A stretch of DNA of 38,852 nt. Origin: a virus. This document shows positions 8,640 through 16,269 of this stretch, piece by piece. The notes beneath the pieces were generated by a model that saw only the letters and a list, made by a program, of their open reading frames with translations, was not told the origin of the DNA and did not search any database. The stretch is from positions 1 to 38,852 of IMG/VR virus record IMGVR_UViG_3300030688_000062. One strand, 5' to 3'. Made by a program: the position numbers and the translations under genes. Position 1 is the stretch's first letter. Each line of letters begins with the position of its first letter.

Positions 8640-9225
8640 GCCTGTCATTATCGGTTCCATTGCCGCGCTTGTCGTGGGGGGTAGCCTTATTGCGCGTGCC
8701 GAGATAGGTAACAATCAAGTAGACCCTACGCCTAGCCCGATAGTGGCTTCAGACAGTCCTACGCCTGTAGCTACGGTTGTCCCTACGGACACTCCTTCTC
8801 CAACCGATACGCCCGTTAGTACTCCTGAGCCTACGGCAGACCCCACTCCTTCAGTTACCCCGTCTCCAGTCCCCACCCCGGCTTATACGCTGAATACCGG
8901 AGATGATTATTCCTATGAGTATCCTTCCGATTGCCAGTCTCCTAGCTTGCAGCTGGTAGCCTGTCCTGACAGTTCTTACGTCATAACTGAATCGACAAGC
9001 GACTTTTTAACGCAGCTTGGCGACGACGTTTCAACGTACCGAGAGATAACTGTTTCCGGGAAAGATGCTTACGAAAGCACCATAAAGCTGAATACGGTCG
9101 TAGAGACTGGAAACGGCTCGATTCTCATACAGGGACGCCAGGGTACTTCGATATCGAGCTGGCCGTCAACCAATATGTCCGATCCGGATTACCAACATCT
9201 GCTTGACACGTTCACGTTGAAGTAG
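8623..9225 (+). CDS. Secreted or membrane-anchored Pro/Thr-rich protein
   Basis: A 200-residue protein. Residues 1-27 form a signal peptide or N-terminal anchor (KAKPVIIGSIAALVVGGSL, then a possible AxA site at ARA). Residues 35-90 are a TP/SP-rich linker like those of bacterial surface proteins. Residues 90-200 form a compact domain with two Cys (CQSPSLQLVAC) and beta strands. Encoding an exported protein inside a tail gene cluster is unusual. It might alter the host envelope or block superinfection. It overlaps the fibre gene by 17 bases. Function unknown. Confidence 0.65.
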   Translation: MFQKAKPVIIGSIAALVVGGSLIARAEIGNNQVDPTPSPIVASDSPTPVATVVPTDTPSPTDTPVSTPEPTADPTPSVTPSPVPTPAYTLNTGDDYSYEYPSDCQSPSLQLVACPDSSYVITESTSDFLTQLGDDVSTYREITVSGKDAYESTIKLNTVVETGNGSILIQGRQGTSISSWPSTNMSDPDYQHLLDTFTLK

Positions 9226-9254
9226 TTGCAAAACCCGCCCGTAGGGTAGACAAT
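9226..9254 (+). promoter_or_regulatory. Promoter before the ejection-protein genes
   Basis: TTGCAA (9226-9231), 17-nt spacer, GACAAT (9249-9254). A TATATA follows at 9260. It fits a start near 9261, 16 nt before the ATG at 9277. It lies in the only gap (51 nt) of this part of the cluster. Confidence 0.5.
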
Positions 9255-9276
9255 AGCGGTATATAACCCTTCTCAA

Positions 9277-10338
9277 ATGGCCACCTATACTGTTGCCGCC
9301 GGAGACACAGCGATTCAGATCGCACAGAAGCTAGGACTTTCTTCCTATACCCAATTAGGCGGCCTTGGTAGTGATCCCTCGCTCATCCACCCGGGCCAGG
9401 TACTGACCTATGGCGCATCCTCGCCGTCCCAAGCCACATCCACTTCTTCCACACCTAGTACGTCTTCCGCTCCTTCCTCTGGCGGCTACTCTTCCGACGT
9501 GCCTTCCGGCGACCCTTTGCTCTCCCAGGACATGGCTTCGCTGAACAGCGACCAGTCAGACTTGCAGACGCTTGCCGCCCAGCAGGCCGCCGCCCTGAAC
9601 ACCCAGTCTGCTACCAACCAGGGGACCATTGCCAACGCATACCAGACTGCCGAGGGGCAGACAGGACTCCAAGGCATCCAGAACACCTACAACAGCCTTC
9701 AGGACGCCTACACGAAGGCCCAGGGACAAGCAAACGCCGCCCCGGTAAACGCCGTCCTTGACTCTGCCGGGCATGATGTGATGAGCTCTACCGCTGCTGC
9801 CGCCGGCACTGCCAACGCCCTGGTGCCGGGACTTACCGCCTCCAACGACGCCCTTGCCCTCGTGCCTGCCCAGAACGCCCTCAATACGGCCATGCAGAAC
9901 ACCCAGAACATCGCCGGCAACATCGTCACCGGGGCGCAGCTGAACCAGGCCGGGTTTACCGCCGGCCAGCAGATCCAGCTTCAGGCCCTTGAGTCGAAGA
10001 TTACCCAGGGCCAGCAACTGACCAACGACGAGTACAACAGCTATACCTCCCTTAAGTCGGCCCAGATCGGCGCTGCCGCTCAGGTTCAGTCTGCCAATAT
10101 CGGAGCGGGAGCGACTGAGGCTGCCGCTACGACCACCGCTAACGCTAGCGAGCAGAATACCCAGGCTACCAACGCCTTGAACAAGATAATAGCCGAGCTT
10201 GAGAATCCCGGGGCCTCGGTCAACGGAAACGGCGTAGGAAGCGTCAATCTTCAGGAAGCCTTAACTGGGCAGTCATCGAACGGAACGCCATCTTCCATCG
10301 CCGCTATCAACTCGGCTCTTTCTAAGTACGGATTCTAA
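9277..10338 (+). CDS. LysM-domain internal virion protein
   Basis: A 353-residue protein. Residues 1-47 are a LysM domain (YTVAAGDTAIQIAQKLG ... HPGQVL), a peptidoglycan-binding fold. A Ser/Thr/Pro linker (48-75) precedes a long Ala/Gln/Asn-rich helical region with no membrane segment. The next gene starts inside its stop codon (TAATGG). LysM plus long helices next to a large ejection-like protein suggests a virion protein that engages the cell wall during DNA delivery. I see no lytic catalytic domain. Confidence in LysM is high, in the role moderate. Confidence 0.75.
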   Translation: MATYTVAAGDTAIQIAQKLGLSSYTQLGGLGSDPSLIHPGQVLTYGASSPSQATSTSSTPSTSSAPSSGGYSSDVPSGDPLLSQDMASLNSDQSDLQTLAAQQAAALNTQSATNQGTIANAYQTAEGQTGLQGIQNTYNSLQDAYTKAQGQANAAPVNAVLDSAGHDVMSSTAAAAGTANALVPGLTASNDALALVPAQNALNTAMQNTQNIAGNIVTGAQLNQAGFTAGQQIQLQALESKITQGQQLTNDEYNSYTSLKSAQIGAAAQVQSANIGAGATEAAATTTANASEQNTQATNALNKIIAELENPGASVNGNGVGSVNLQEALTGQSSNGTPSSIAAINSALSKYGF

Positions 10339-12461
10339 TGGCCACGCCAACCCTCAACCTGGCCCCTGACGTTCAGACCCGGTACAACCAGGCCATGAGC
10401 GACCCTTCCATCTCCTCCAACCCGCAAGCGGTACAACAGCTTACGGCCCAGGCACAGCAGCAAAGCCAGCAGGAACAGCAGTCGCAAGCACCGGCCGCTC
10501 CCGCACAACCGGCTGCCCCTTCCTACGGCGGCCTTAAGGGCGTATTCCTTAACTCTAACAGCCCCCTGAACCTCCAGAATCTGGGGGGTACGCTCGGCAT
10601 GGTCGGCACGGACGCCGTAGGAGCCCTGCTTGCCCCTGAGACCGGCGGCCTCTCATTGGCTGGCGCTATCCCGCTTGGGGCGGCTTTGGCTGCCAGCGGG
10701 AGCGTTGCCGGGAAGGCCGCCCAGAACAAGCTGACCGGGCAGAACGTCACTTCAGGTCTTGGTGGGGCGGCAGCGGAAGGAGCCATCGGAGGCGCTGCCG
10801 GTCCAGTTATCGGGAAGGTCGTAGGAGGCGTTACCGACGCCCTTTCAAGTAAGCTCATTAGCGAGGGAGACGATGCCGCTGTTAAGTCGCTCGGCCTTTC
10901 CCAAGCCAACCGTAACGCCTTCTTTAAGGCGACTGGCCAGACTGCCTCTGACTTTCTGAAGGAGCAGAACCTGGCCGGTGAGGGAACCGATGCTGTAAAG
11001 GCCGCCCAGGACGCCCTGCAGACCCAGTACAATAATATCGCCCGCAACTCGGGAATCAAGGTTCCTATCGCCCAGGTGGTAAAGGATCTGGCCGGATCAC
11101 TCGGAGATTCCGATCTGACTACTCCCCAGGGCGAGGCTTCAGCAGACCAGGCATACTCCACGCTTAAGACCATTATCAAGAACCTTCCCCAGGACGGGGA
11201 GGGGAACGTGGATATCGGCGACCTTACCAATGCCAAGTCAAATATCCAGTCCCAGACAAACTTTGACGCTACTCGTCCGGGTGCTACCCAGAAGGCTAAC
11301 GAGGCCGTTTCCAACAGCCTTATGGGTACGATCAACAATGCGGCTGAAGAAGCCGGACTTACCTCGACTGACGGAAAGCCGCTGTCTGTCATCGGTCAGA
11401 CCCTCAACAGGTTCCGCACCATTACCGGAATGATAGGTAGCAAGGAACCCGGTACAGTCGGCTCGGGAACGCTTGCCAAGGTGATCGGCCACGCCATACT
11501 TCCTGGCACCGGAGCCGTGATAGGTGGAGCTATCGGAGGCCTTACCGGGGGAGAGTCTGGGGCGGCAACAGGAGCTGAGATCGGGGGAGGGATAGGGGCG
11601 GGATCTGAGGCGCTACTGCAATCCCCCGCAGTCCTTAGCAAGCTCGCTACCGTTTTGCCAGCTATTAGTTCCAAGTTGGCCCCGCAGGTTTCCGATGTGG
11701 CTGCAAAGGCAGGACTGACGGGTACGGAAGCCGCTACCGCCTCCCTTGGGCCATCACTTTCAACGCCGCTTTCCGTAGCTACCTCCATACCGGGTCGCCT
11801 AGTTGGCAACTCCGCTATCCAGGATACGGGTACCGTACTCGGACAGCAGTCCCTTCCGGCTTCTCCCTCCCTTTCGGACGTATCTTCTAGCACCAGTCCT
11901 GCTGCTAGCCAGCCTACTGGTTCGGCTGATCCGCTCCAGTCGGGAATAGCCGCTATCCAGGCAGGGCAGCCACTTTCAACTGCCCAGTACACCGCCCTTG
12001 AGGATGCTACTTCCCTTATGCCTAAGCTTCAGGCAGGGATTACGGCGGCGTACCAGGCTAGCAATCCCACGGTAACGCAGGGGCTTGGGATCGCCTCGGG
12101 TGTTACTAACAGCCTTCAGAACCTTTACAACGCCGCAGGCGGCGGCCAGGGACTGGTGATGGGAAACATCGAGAACGTCCTTTCCCCCATCACTAAGGGG
12201 ACGGCAAACGCCTACAACCAGCAGAAGCTGGCGCTGGGCCAGGAGATCATCAACCAGATCTACGGCTCTACCGGTACCGCTTCCGACCGTGATCAGGTGC
12301 TTTCCCTTATTCCTGACCTAAGCGATTCTCCTGCTAACGCCGCTAGCAAGCTTGCCCAGCTTAGAAACATGATTCAGACGAGACTCCAGGCTACCCAGGG
12401 AGCTACCCCTACCAGTGTCACGGCGACAAACTCCGGCCCGTCCCTTAGCTTGCAGCCATGA
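10338..12461 (+). CDS. Large internal virion / DNA-ejection protein
   Basis: A 707-residue protein. The N-terminus is Gln/Ala/Pro-rich (1-65). Residues about 85-165 and 390-425 hold Gly-zipper segments (AIGGAAGPVIGKVVGG; AVIGGAIGGLTGG), likely membrane-inserting. The rest is Ala/Gln/Ser-rich helix. Size, composition and place at the end of the tail cluster match ejection proteins of podoviruses that form a channel in the host envelope. It is coupled to the LysM gene (TAATG) and to a 30-codon gene (ATGA). Confidence 0.65.
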   Translation: MATPTLNLAPDVQTRYNQAMSDPSISSNPQAVQQLTAQAQQQSQQEQQSQAPAAPAQPAAPSYGGLKGVFLNSNSPLNLQNLGGTLGMVGTDAVGALLAPETGGLSLAGAIPLGAALAASGSVAGKAAQNKLTGQNVTSGLGGAAAEGAIGGAAGPVIGKVVGGVTDALSSKLISEGDDAAVKSLGLSQANRNAFFKATGQTASDFLKEQNLAGEGTDAVKAAQDALQTQYNNIARNSGIKVPIAQVVKDLAGSLGDSDLTTPQGEASADQAYSTLKTIIKNLPQDGEGNVDIGDLTNAKSNIQSQTNFDATRPGATQKANEAVSNSLMGTINNAAEEAGLTSTDGKPLSVIGQTLNRFRTITGMIGSKEPGTVGSGTLAKVIGHAILPGTGAVIGGAIGGLTGGESGAATGAEIGGGIGAGSEALLQSPAVLSKLATVLPAISSKLAPQVSDVAAKAGLTGTEAATASLGPSLSTPLSVATSIPGRLVGNSAIQDTGTVLGQQSLPASPSLSDVSSSTSPAASQPTGSADPLQSGIAAIQAGQPLSTAQYTALEDATSLMPKLQAGITAAYQASNPTVTQGLGIASGVTNSLQNLYNAAGGGQGLVMGNIENVLSPITKGTANAYNQQKLALGQEIINQIYGSTGTASDRDQVLSLIPDLSDSPANAASKLAQLRNMIQTRLQATQGATPTSVTATNSGPSLSLQP

Positions 12462-12550
12462 TATGGGACTTTCTAAGGATATTCTGCCTGGTTATGCTGT
12501 ACGCCTGGTTGCGTGCTATTTGGGATATAATTAAGGAAAACAACCTATGA
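12458..12550 (+). CDS. 30-residue membrane peptide gene
   Basis: ATG at 12458 overlaps the stop of the large ejection gene (ATGA) and its own stop overlaps the next start (ATGA at 12547). The product is MIWDFLRIFCLVMLYAWLRA plus ten residues: one hydrophobic, Trp-rich transmembrane helix with a short charged tail. Tight coupling on both sides argues that it is a real gene. It could be a holin-like or ejection-accessory peptide; nothing in the sequence decides. Confidence 0.6.
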   Translation: MIWDFLRIFCLVMLYAWLRAIWDIIKENNL

Positions 12551-12876
12551 ACCCAGAAGACGCAGTAGCAAGACAAGCCATGATCGCCCGCATGTCCGGC
12601 AGCCCCATGCCGGTTGCCTCCCAAATGAGCTCACAGGCCCCCGTGGCGGCTCCGAGCTCCCCGGTGATGAATCCGCCCGGCCCGGTACGTCCTCCTCAAT
12701 TACAATTAGGTGACGTGCAGCACAAGGCTACCCCCACCGACTCGGACAACTTAGCCAAGGCCCTGCTTCCCGGTACCGCTCACCTTGACCCGCACGTTCA
12801 GGCCATGTCCAAGGCGCTCTTGCAACAGCTCATTCCCTACCTAGGGGCAGGCCAAGCGTCTCCGCGAGTGCCCTAG
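12547..12876 (+). CDS. Pro/Ala/Met-rich small virion-cluster protein
   Basis: A 109-residue protein coupled by ATGA to the preceding 30-codon gene. Residues 15-60 are Pro/Ser/Ala/Met-rich and disordered, followed by a helical end (HVQAMSKALLQQLIPYLG). It is the last gene of the rightward structural block, and its 3' end overlaps the convergent gene 12830-13099 by 47 bases. Probably a minor structural or assembly protein. Confidence 0.55.
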   Translation: MNPEDAVARQAMIARMSGSPMPVASQMSSQAPVAAPSSPVMNPPGPVRPPQLQLGDVQHKATPTDSDNLAKALLPGTAHLDPHVQAMSKALLQQLIPYLGAGQASPRVP

Positions 12877-13099
12877 CTTCGTCGTTCTTCTCAAGATCGA
12901 TCTCTTCTTGGGTCTTTTGACGTATAACGCCTCCGCTTGGTGCGGGGGCGTTCTTGCGTTCCAGGGCCTTCTTCTTGGCCTCTTTGCGCGTTTCGGTGGA
13001 TTCCTTGTAGGAAATGAGGTTGTAGGCCACAAAAATACACCCTGTAACGAGTATTAGGGTGAAGACGCAGCCAGAGATGAAGGCTACTATTTCTGCCAT
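12830..13099 (-). CDS. Small membrane-anchored coiled-coil protein
   Basis: An 89-residue protein using the ATG at 13099. Residues 3-27 form one transmembrane helix (FISGCVFTLILVTGCIFVAY). The rest is a Lys/Glu/Arg-rich cytoplasmic helix. It is the last gene of the leftward chaperonin operon and overlaps the rightward block tail-to-tail. A one-helix protein with a coiled tail could be spanin-like or holin-like, but a lysis cassette lies elsewhere, so function is open. Confidence 0.6.
   Translation of the reverse strand: MAEIVAFISGCVFTLILVTGCIFVAYNLISYKESTETRKEAKKKALERKNAPAPSGGVIRQKTQEEIDLEKNDEARALAETLGLPLGRE
12926..12952. terminator. Hairpin at the convergent ends of two operons
   Basis: An 11-bp stem with one G-T pair (12926-12936 with 12942-12952) has a 5-nt loop, followed on the plus strand by a weak T-rich tail. 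It lies inside the minus-strand gene 12830-13099. It may end the rightward structural transcript; the poor T-run makes this uncertain. Confidence 0.4.
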
Positions 13100-13287
13100 T
13101 TGATATTGTCTTGGATAGCACTCCATACTAAATAATGGCGTCTACCGCACTTAGGGCAGGTGATTGTCACGTCCCTAGCTTCCGTCAGCTCCACGGCTAC
13201 TGGCTCTTTATACTTATGTCGGTCAAAGCAGGGGAGAGTGACCATCTTCTTGGGACGTGTCAGTTTCTGCTCGTACGACTCCTCCAT
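13087..13287 (-). CDS. Small zinc-ribbon-like protein
   Basis: A 66-residue protein from the ATG at 13287, which has an AAAGG sequence just upstream; a GTG at 13320 would add 11 residues and overlap the previous gene. CPKCGRRH near the C-terminus is half of a zinc ribbon, and an earlier single Cys (LPCFDRH) could supply another ligand. The C-terminus overlaps the next gene by 13 bases. Function unknown. Confidence 0.55.
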   Translation of the reverse strand: MEESYEQKLTRPKKMVTLPCFDRHKYKEPVAVELTEARDVTITCPKCGRRHYLVWSAIQDNIKWQK

Positions 13288-13300
13288 AACCTTTCTGACG

Positions 13301-13504
13301 TCAGAGGGTAACGTTATCACGCTCGTTGGCTTTAACGGCTTGGCTAAACGAGTCGGCGATTACCTCTAGGACCGATATGATTTCAATGGGGGTCAGGTCA
13401 CTCTCGGACATGATCGTGCGGACGGACATGATAGCTTGCTTAGAGACCCGATTCATCACGTCAAGGCGGGACTCTGGGTGACCTTTGGCTAGTTTATTGC
13501 TCAT
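13301..13504 (-). CDS. Hypothetical helical protein
   Basis: A 67-residue protein whose start overlaps the last codons of groEL by 11 bases. It is mostly helical (MNRVSKQAIMSVRTIM; IEIISVLEVIADSFSQAV), with no membrane segment or Cys pairs. Its position behind groEL suggests shared transcription. No family recognised. Confidence 0.55.
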   Translation of the reverse strand: MSNKLAKGHPESRLDVMNRVSKQAIMSVRTIMSESDLTPIEIISVLEVIADSFSQAVKANERDNVTL

Positions 13505-15116
13505 ATCGCTCCTTTTTAGGCTCTTCCGCTACCAGGACGGACGTAGTAAGCATCATCACAGCGCATGAAGCCGCGTTCTCCAAAGCGGATTTGGTGACCT
13601 TCACCGGGTCGATGATGCCGGACTTCACCATGTTCTTGGGGCTAGCGTCAATCACGTCGATTCCGAAGTTTTCCTTCTTAAGGACGGCCTCGAGCTCTCC
13701 TAGCATTTTTCCGGAATCGTATCCGGCGTTCTCCATGAGCTTCTTGAACGGCTGGACTGACGCTCGGCGCACTAGGTCAATGCCTAGCTGCACGTCACCG
13801 CTCTCTTTGAGGGTGTCCAGAGCCTTGGAGGCGCGGATCAGGGCGGTCTCGCCCCCTGGTACAATTCCCTCAGCCATGGCAGCACGGGTGGCGCTGATGG
13901 CGTCGATGAAGCGCTCTTTACGCTCACGCATCTCGGCTTCGGTGGAGGCTCCAACGAATACGATGCCAATACCAGAAGTTAGGCGGGCGATGCGTTCCTG
14001 GAGCTTATCGTGGTCGAAGTCGGTCTCAGCCTTCTCGTTGGCATTTTTAAGCTCCTGGACACGAGAGGCGATAGCTTCAGTAGCCCCCTCACCGCCAATG
14101 ATGACGGTATTCTTCTCAGTTGCCGTGACTTTTTCAGCACGTCCTAAGTCTTCGATATCGAAGCCTTCCTCGGTGAGTTTATCCCCAGCCTCTGTGGAAA
14201 AGTATTTAGCGCCGGTGACGACCGCTATATCACGAAGCATATCCTTCTGCTTATCCCCGAATCCGGGGGCCTTCACGGCGCAGACATTGAATACACCTTT
14301 AAGCTTGTTGACGATCATAAGGGCCAGGGCGTCACCGGTGATATCTTCACCGATTACTAGGATGTTGGGATTCTCGACGGCATGCTCCTGGATAGCGTTG
14401 GCGAACTTCTGGAGGAACGGCTGGGCGTCGGCTACACTTGACAGCTTGATGTCTGTAACTAAGACGTAGGGGCGCTCGAGTACGCACTCTCCAAGCTCAG
14501 GATTAGTGACGAAGTGGGGGGCGAGCCAGCCGCGGTTGAAGTCCATACCTTCTTTGATCTCAAGGTAGGTACTCGTGGTCTGTGACTCCTCAACAGCCAA
14601 CACGCCGTCCGTGCCCATGCGCGATATACCCTCGGTGACAATCTTCCCGATTTCCTCGTTCTGGGCGGAGATGGTAGCTACCTGTAAGAGTTCGGCCTCT
14701 CCTTTGACGGGGATAGCGATGTCGTCAAGCTCCTTGGTCATGGCCGCGACGGCCTTTTCGATGCCAATGCGAAGGCGCATAGCTGAGGCACCGGCCACGA
14801 TGTTCTTGTGGGCTTCAGCGGCGATGGCGTATCCGAGGACGGCCGCGGTAGTGGTACCGTCCCCAGCATTGTCATTAGTCTTGGCGGACGCCTCCTTGAG
14901 CAGCTCGCAGCCGATAGCCTCGTTCGGGTCTTTCAGGATAATTTCCCGGGCTACCCCTATGCCGTCGTGGATGACGATAGGCGGCCCGTATTCCCGGGCG
15001 ATGGCCACATTGGAACCCTTGGGGCCGAGCGTTGAGCCAACGGCATCGGAAAGGGTCTTGGCACCACGCAGGAGAGCCTCGCGGGCGGCTAGGTCGAAGG
15101 TGATGTCTTTTGCCAT
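13494..15116 (-). CDS. groL: Chaperonin GroEL, 60-kDa class I subunit
   Basis: A 540-residue protein, full length for the family. The start is the ATG at 15116 (MAKDITF), not upstream codons inside groES. Equatorial, intermediate and apical domains are all present. The ATPase motif GDGTTT is at 85-90, with the Asp that corresponds to E. coli Asp87. The catalytic Asp of the intermediate domain is kept near residue 398 (DAISATRAAMAEG). The usual GGM-rich tail is missing; the protein ends in a charged EEPKKERYEQ. The start follows the GroES stop by one base, giving a normal groES-groEL order. GroEL refolds proteins in an ATP-driven double-ring cage. Here it probably serves capsid or tail folding. 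Identity is certain; client proteins are inferred. Confidence 0.97.
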   Translation of the reverse strand: MAKDITFDLAAREALLRGAKTLSDAVGSTLGPKGSNVAIAREYGPPIVIHDGIGVAREIILKDPNEAIGCELLKEASAKTNDNAGDGTTTAAVLGYAIAAEAHKNIVAGASAMRLRIGIEKAVAAMTKELDDIAIPVKGEAELLQVATISAQNEEIGKIVTEGISRMGTDGVLAVEESQTTSTYLEIKEGMDFNRGWLAPHFVTNPELGECVLERPYVLVTDIKLSSVADAQPFLQKFANAIQEHAVENPNILVIGEDITGDALALMIVNKLKGVFNVCAVKAPGFGDKQKDMLRDIAVVTGAKYFSTEAGDKLTEEGFDIEDLGRAEKVTATEKNTVIIGGEGATEAIASRVQELKNANEKAETDFDHDKLQERIARLTSGIGIVFVGASTEAEMRERKERFIDAISATRAAMAEGIVPGGETALIRASKALDTLKESGDVQLGIDLVRRASVQPFKKLMENAGYDSGKMLGELEAVLKKENFGIDVIDASPKNMVKSGIIDPVKVTKSALENAASCAVMMLTTSVLVAEEPKKERYEQ

Positions 15117-15117
15117 G

Positions 15118-15399
15118 TTAGTTAAGTTTAGCGATGATGTTTTCAAATCGGATTCCGACGTATTTCTTGAAGTCCACCTCGATCTCTGAACTGTAATACT
15201 TGCGGAAGGCAACTAAGTCTCCAACCGCCAGGTCAGGTACGTTAAGGAGGATACCTCCATCAACGTAGGTCTTGGACTCTGGCAGGGCGACGACCTTACC
15301 GCTCAGGGTTTCGTTCTTGGCGCTCTCGGGAAGTTCCAGAAGTCCCGCTCGCTTTTTATTTTCTGTTTCAAGGAGAATCCAGCCTGGCATTGCGATCAT
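15118..15399 (-). CDS. groS: Co-chaperonin GroES, 10-kDa subunit
   Basis: A 93-residue protein, the usual GroES size, starting at the ATG at 15399 (MIAMPGWILL); a TTG 33 codons upstream is open but adds non-homologous sequence. The mobile-loop region (KKRAGLLELPES) and roof/barrel segments (GKVVALPES; VGDLVAFRKY) match the GroES pattern, and the C-terminus ends in strand-forming ENIIAKL. It forms the heptameric lid of the GroEL cage. It begins a leftward operon with groEL and three small genes. The 112 bp upstream are shared with the divergent gene at 15512. Confidence 0.9.
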   Translation of the reverse strand: MIAMPGWILLETENKKRAGLLELPESAKNETLSGKVVALPESKTYVDGGILLNVPDLAVGDLVAFRKYYSSEIEVDFKKYVGIRFENIIAKLN

Positions 15400-15511
15400 A
15401 CCGATCGATTTAGTTGTAGGTACTACTATTGAACCATACAGGGGCCAAAATGTATAGACTGTATGTTTCTGGTAGGGAGTGGTAAAATTGATATACAAAT
15501 AACTCTTTTAT

Positions 15512-15853
15512 ATGGCAATAAACCCAGAGGCGTACCGAGATCCAAATCGGGTAACTGCCCTCGTAGCCATTTCTAACGACGGTGCTAACACGACCGATCC
15601 AATGACCGTTTCCTATACACGTTCTGACACTGGTGATACCCAAACAGTAATGGTGCCTGCCGGATCACCTCCGGATGAAGTCACGAAAGCCGTACAAGTT
15701 GATTTAGACATAATCTTAGCCAACGCTACCATTGACTACAGTCCTATTATCAGTTCCGTAGTTTCTCCAACGGCTCAAGTAATTACCGAAGTAGATGCCT
15801 CTCCGGTCTTCCAAGACCCTTCTCCTGATGCAAGTGTTGCACCACTTGGTTAA
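15512..15853 (+). CDS. Small Thr/Pro-rich hypothetical protein
   Basis: A 113-residue protein divergent from groES. The ATG follows a TA-rich stretch with no Shine-Dalgarno sequence. The first 70 residues look beta-rich (VTALVAISNDG; MTVSYTRSDTGDTQTVMVPAG), like a small Ig-type or decoration fold. The C-terminus is Pro/Ser-rich and acidic. No signal or membrane segment. Function unknown. Confidence 0.6.
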   Translation: MAINPEAYRDPNRVTALVAISNDGANTTDPMTVSYTRSDTGDTQTVMVPAGSPPDEVTKAVQVDLDIILANATIDYSPIISSVVSPTAQVITEVDASPVFQDPSPDASVAPLG

Positions 15854-15887
15854 AGGGTAATATCATTTATTTGACTAGCGTACCATC

Positions 15888-15944
15888 ATGGCAAACGAAG
15901 CAAACAACGCCGATGGGGTAGCAGTACTTGGTGTGTGGACCTAA
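15888..15944 (+). CDS. Possible 18-codon peptide
   Basis: ATG to TAA reading MANEANNADGVAVLGVWT. It lies between two genes, 17 nt after a TTGACT. Nothing but an open frame and position supports it. Confidence 0.2.
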   Translation: MANEANNADGVAVLGVWT

Positions 15945-15945
15945 T

Positions 15946-15975
15946 TTGCATCCTTCCCCTTTGCAGACGTATAAT
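15946..15975 (+). promoter_or_regulatory. Promoter for the lysis cluster
   Basis: TTGCAT (15946-15951), 18-nt spacer, perfect TATAAT (15970-15975). Start of transcription is expected near 15982, 22 nt before the ATG at 16004. It is one of the clearest promoters in the genome and lies directly before the coiled-coil/endolysin/holin genes. Confidence 0.75.
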
Positions 15976-16003
15976 AACTTTATATATTCGTAAGTAAGCA
16001 GAA

Positions 16004-16267
16004 ATGACTATCCAAGACGTTGAGAATAGCTTGAGAGCTGATTTTGGCACCAAGCAACAGCAGGAGTTAGCGGCTTTTGAAGCCACGGTATCTGAGGACG
16101 CTAAGACCAAGTTCAAGGACGTTGTAGCTTCCCTGGCTACTGAAGTGGAGCAGATCAAGGCGACTCTTGAAGCTAAGACCGCCGAGCTTACCACCGCTCA
16201 AAGTCAGATCCCCACTGAAGAGGCTACCGACACCATTCCTGAAGCATCTGAGCCAGTACAGGGCTAA
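16004..16267 (+). CDS. Small coiled-coil protein
   Basis: An 87-residue protein. Residues 5-68 form a heptad-patterned helix (LAAFEATVSEDAKTKFKDVV), followed by an acidic Thr/Glu/Pro tail. First gene after a strong promoter and 2 nt before the endolysin gene. It may be a structural or lysis-timing accessory. It resembles the acidic coiled-coil product of 17369-17671 in design. Confidence 0.6.
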   Translation: MTIQDVENSLRADFGTKQQQELAAFEATVSEDAKTKFKDVVASLATEVEQIKATLEAKTAELTTAQSQIPTEEATDTIPEASEPVQG

Positions 16268-16269
16268 TT

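Noticed and set aside
10523-11992. Long minus-strand frames under the ejection protein gene
   Set aside because: Shadows from biased codon use; no motifs or starts with context.
13591-14469. 292-codon plus-strand frame antisense to groEL
   Set aside because: A Ser/Arg/Pro-rich shadow of a certain gene.
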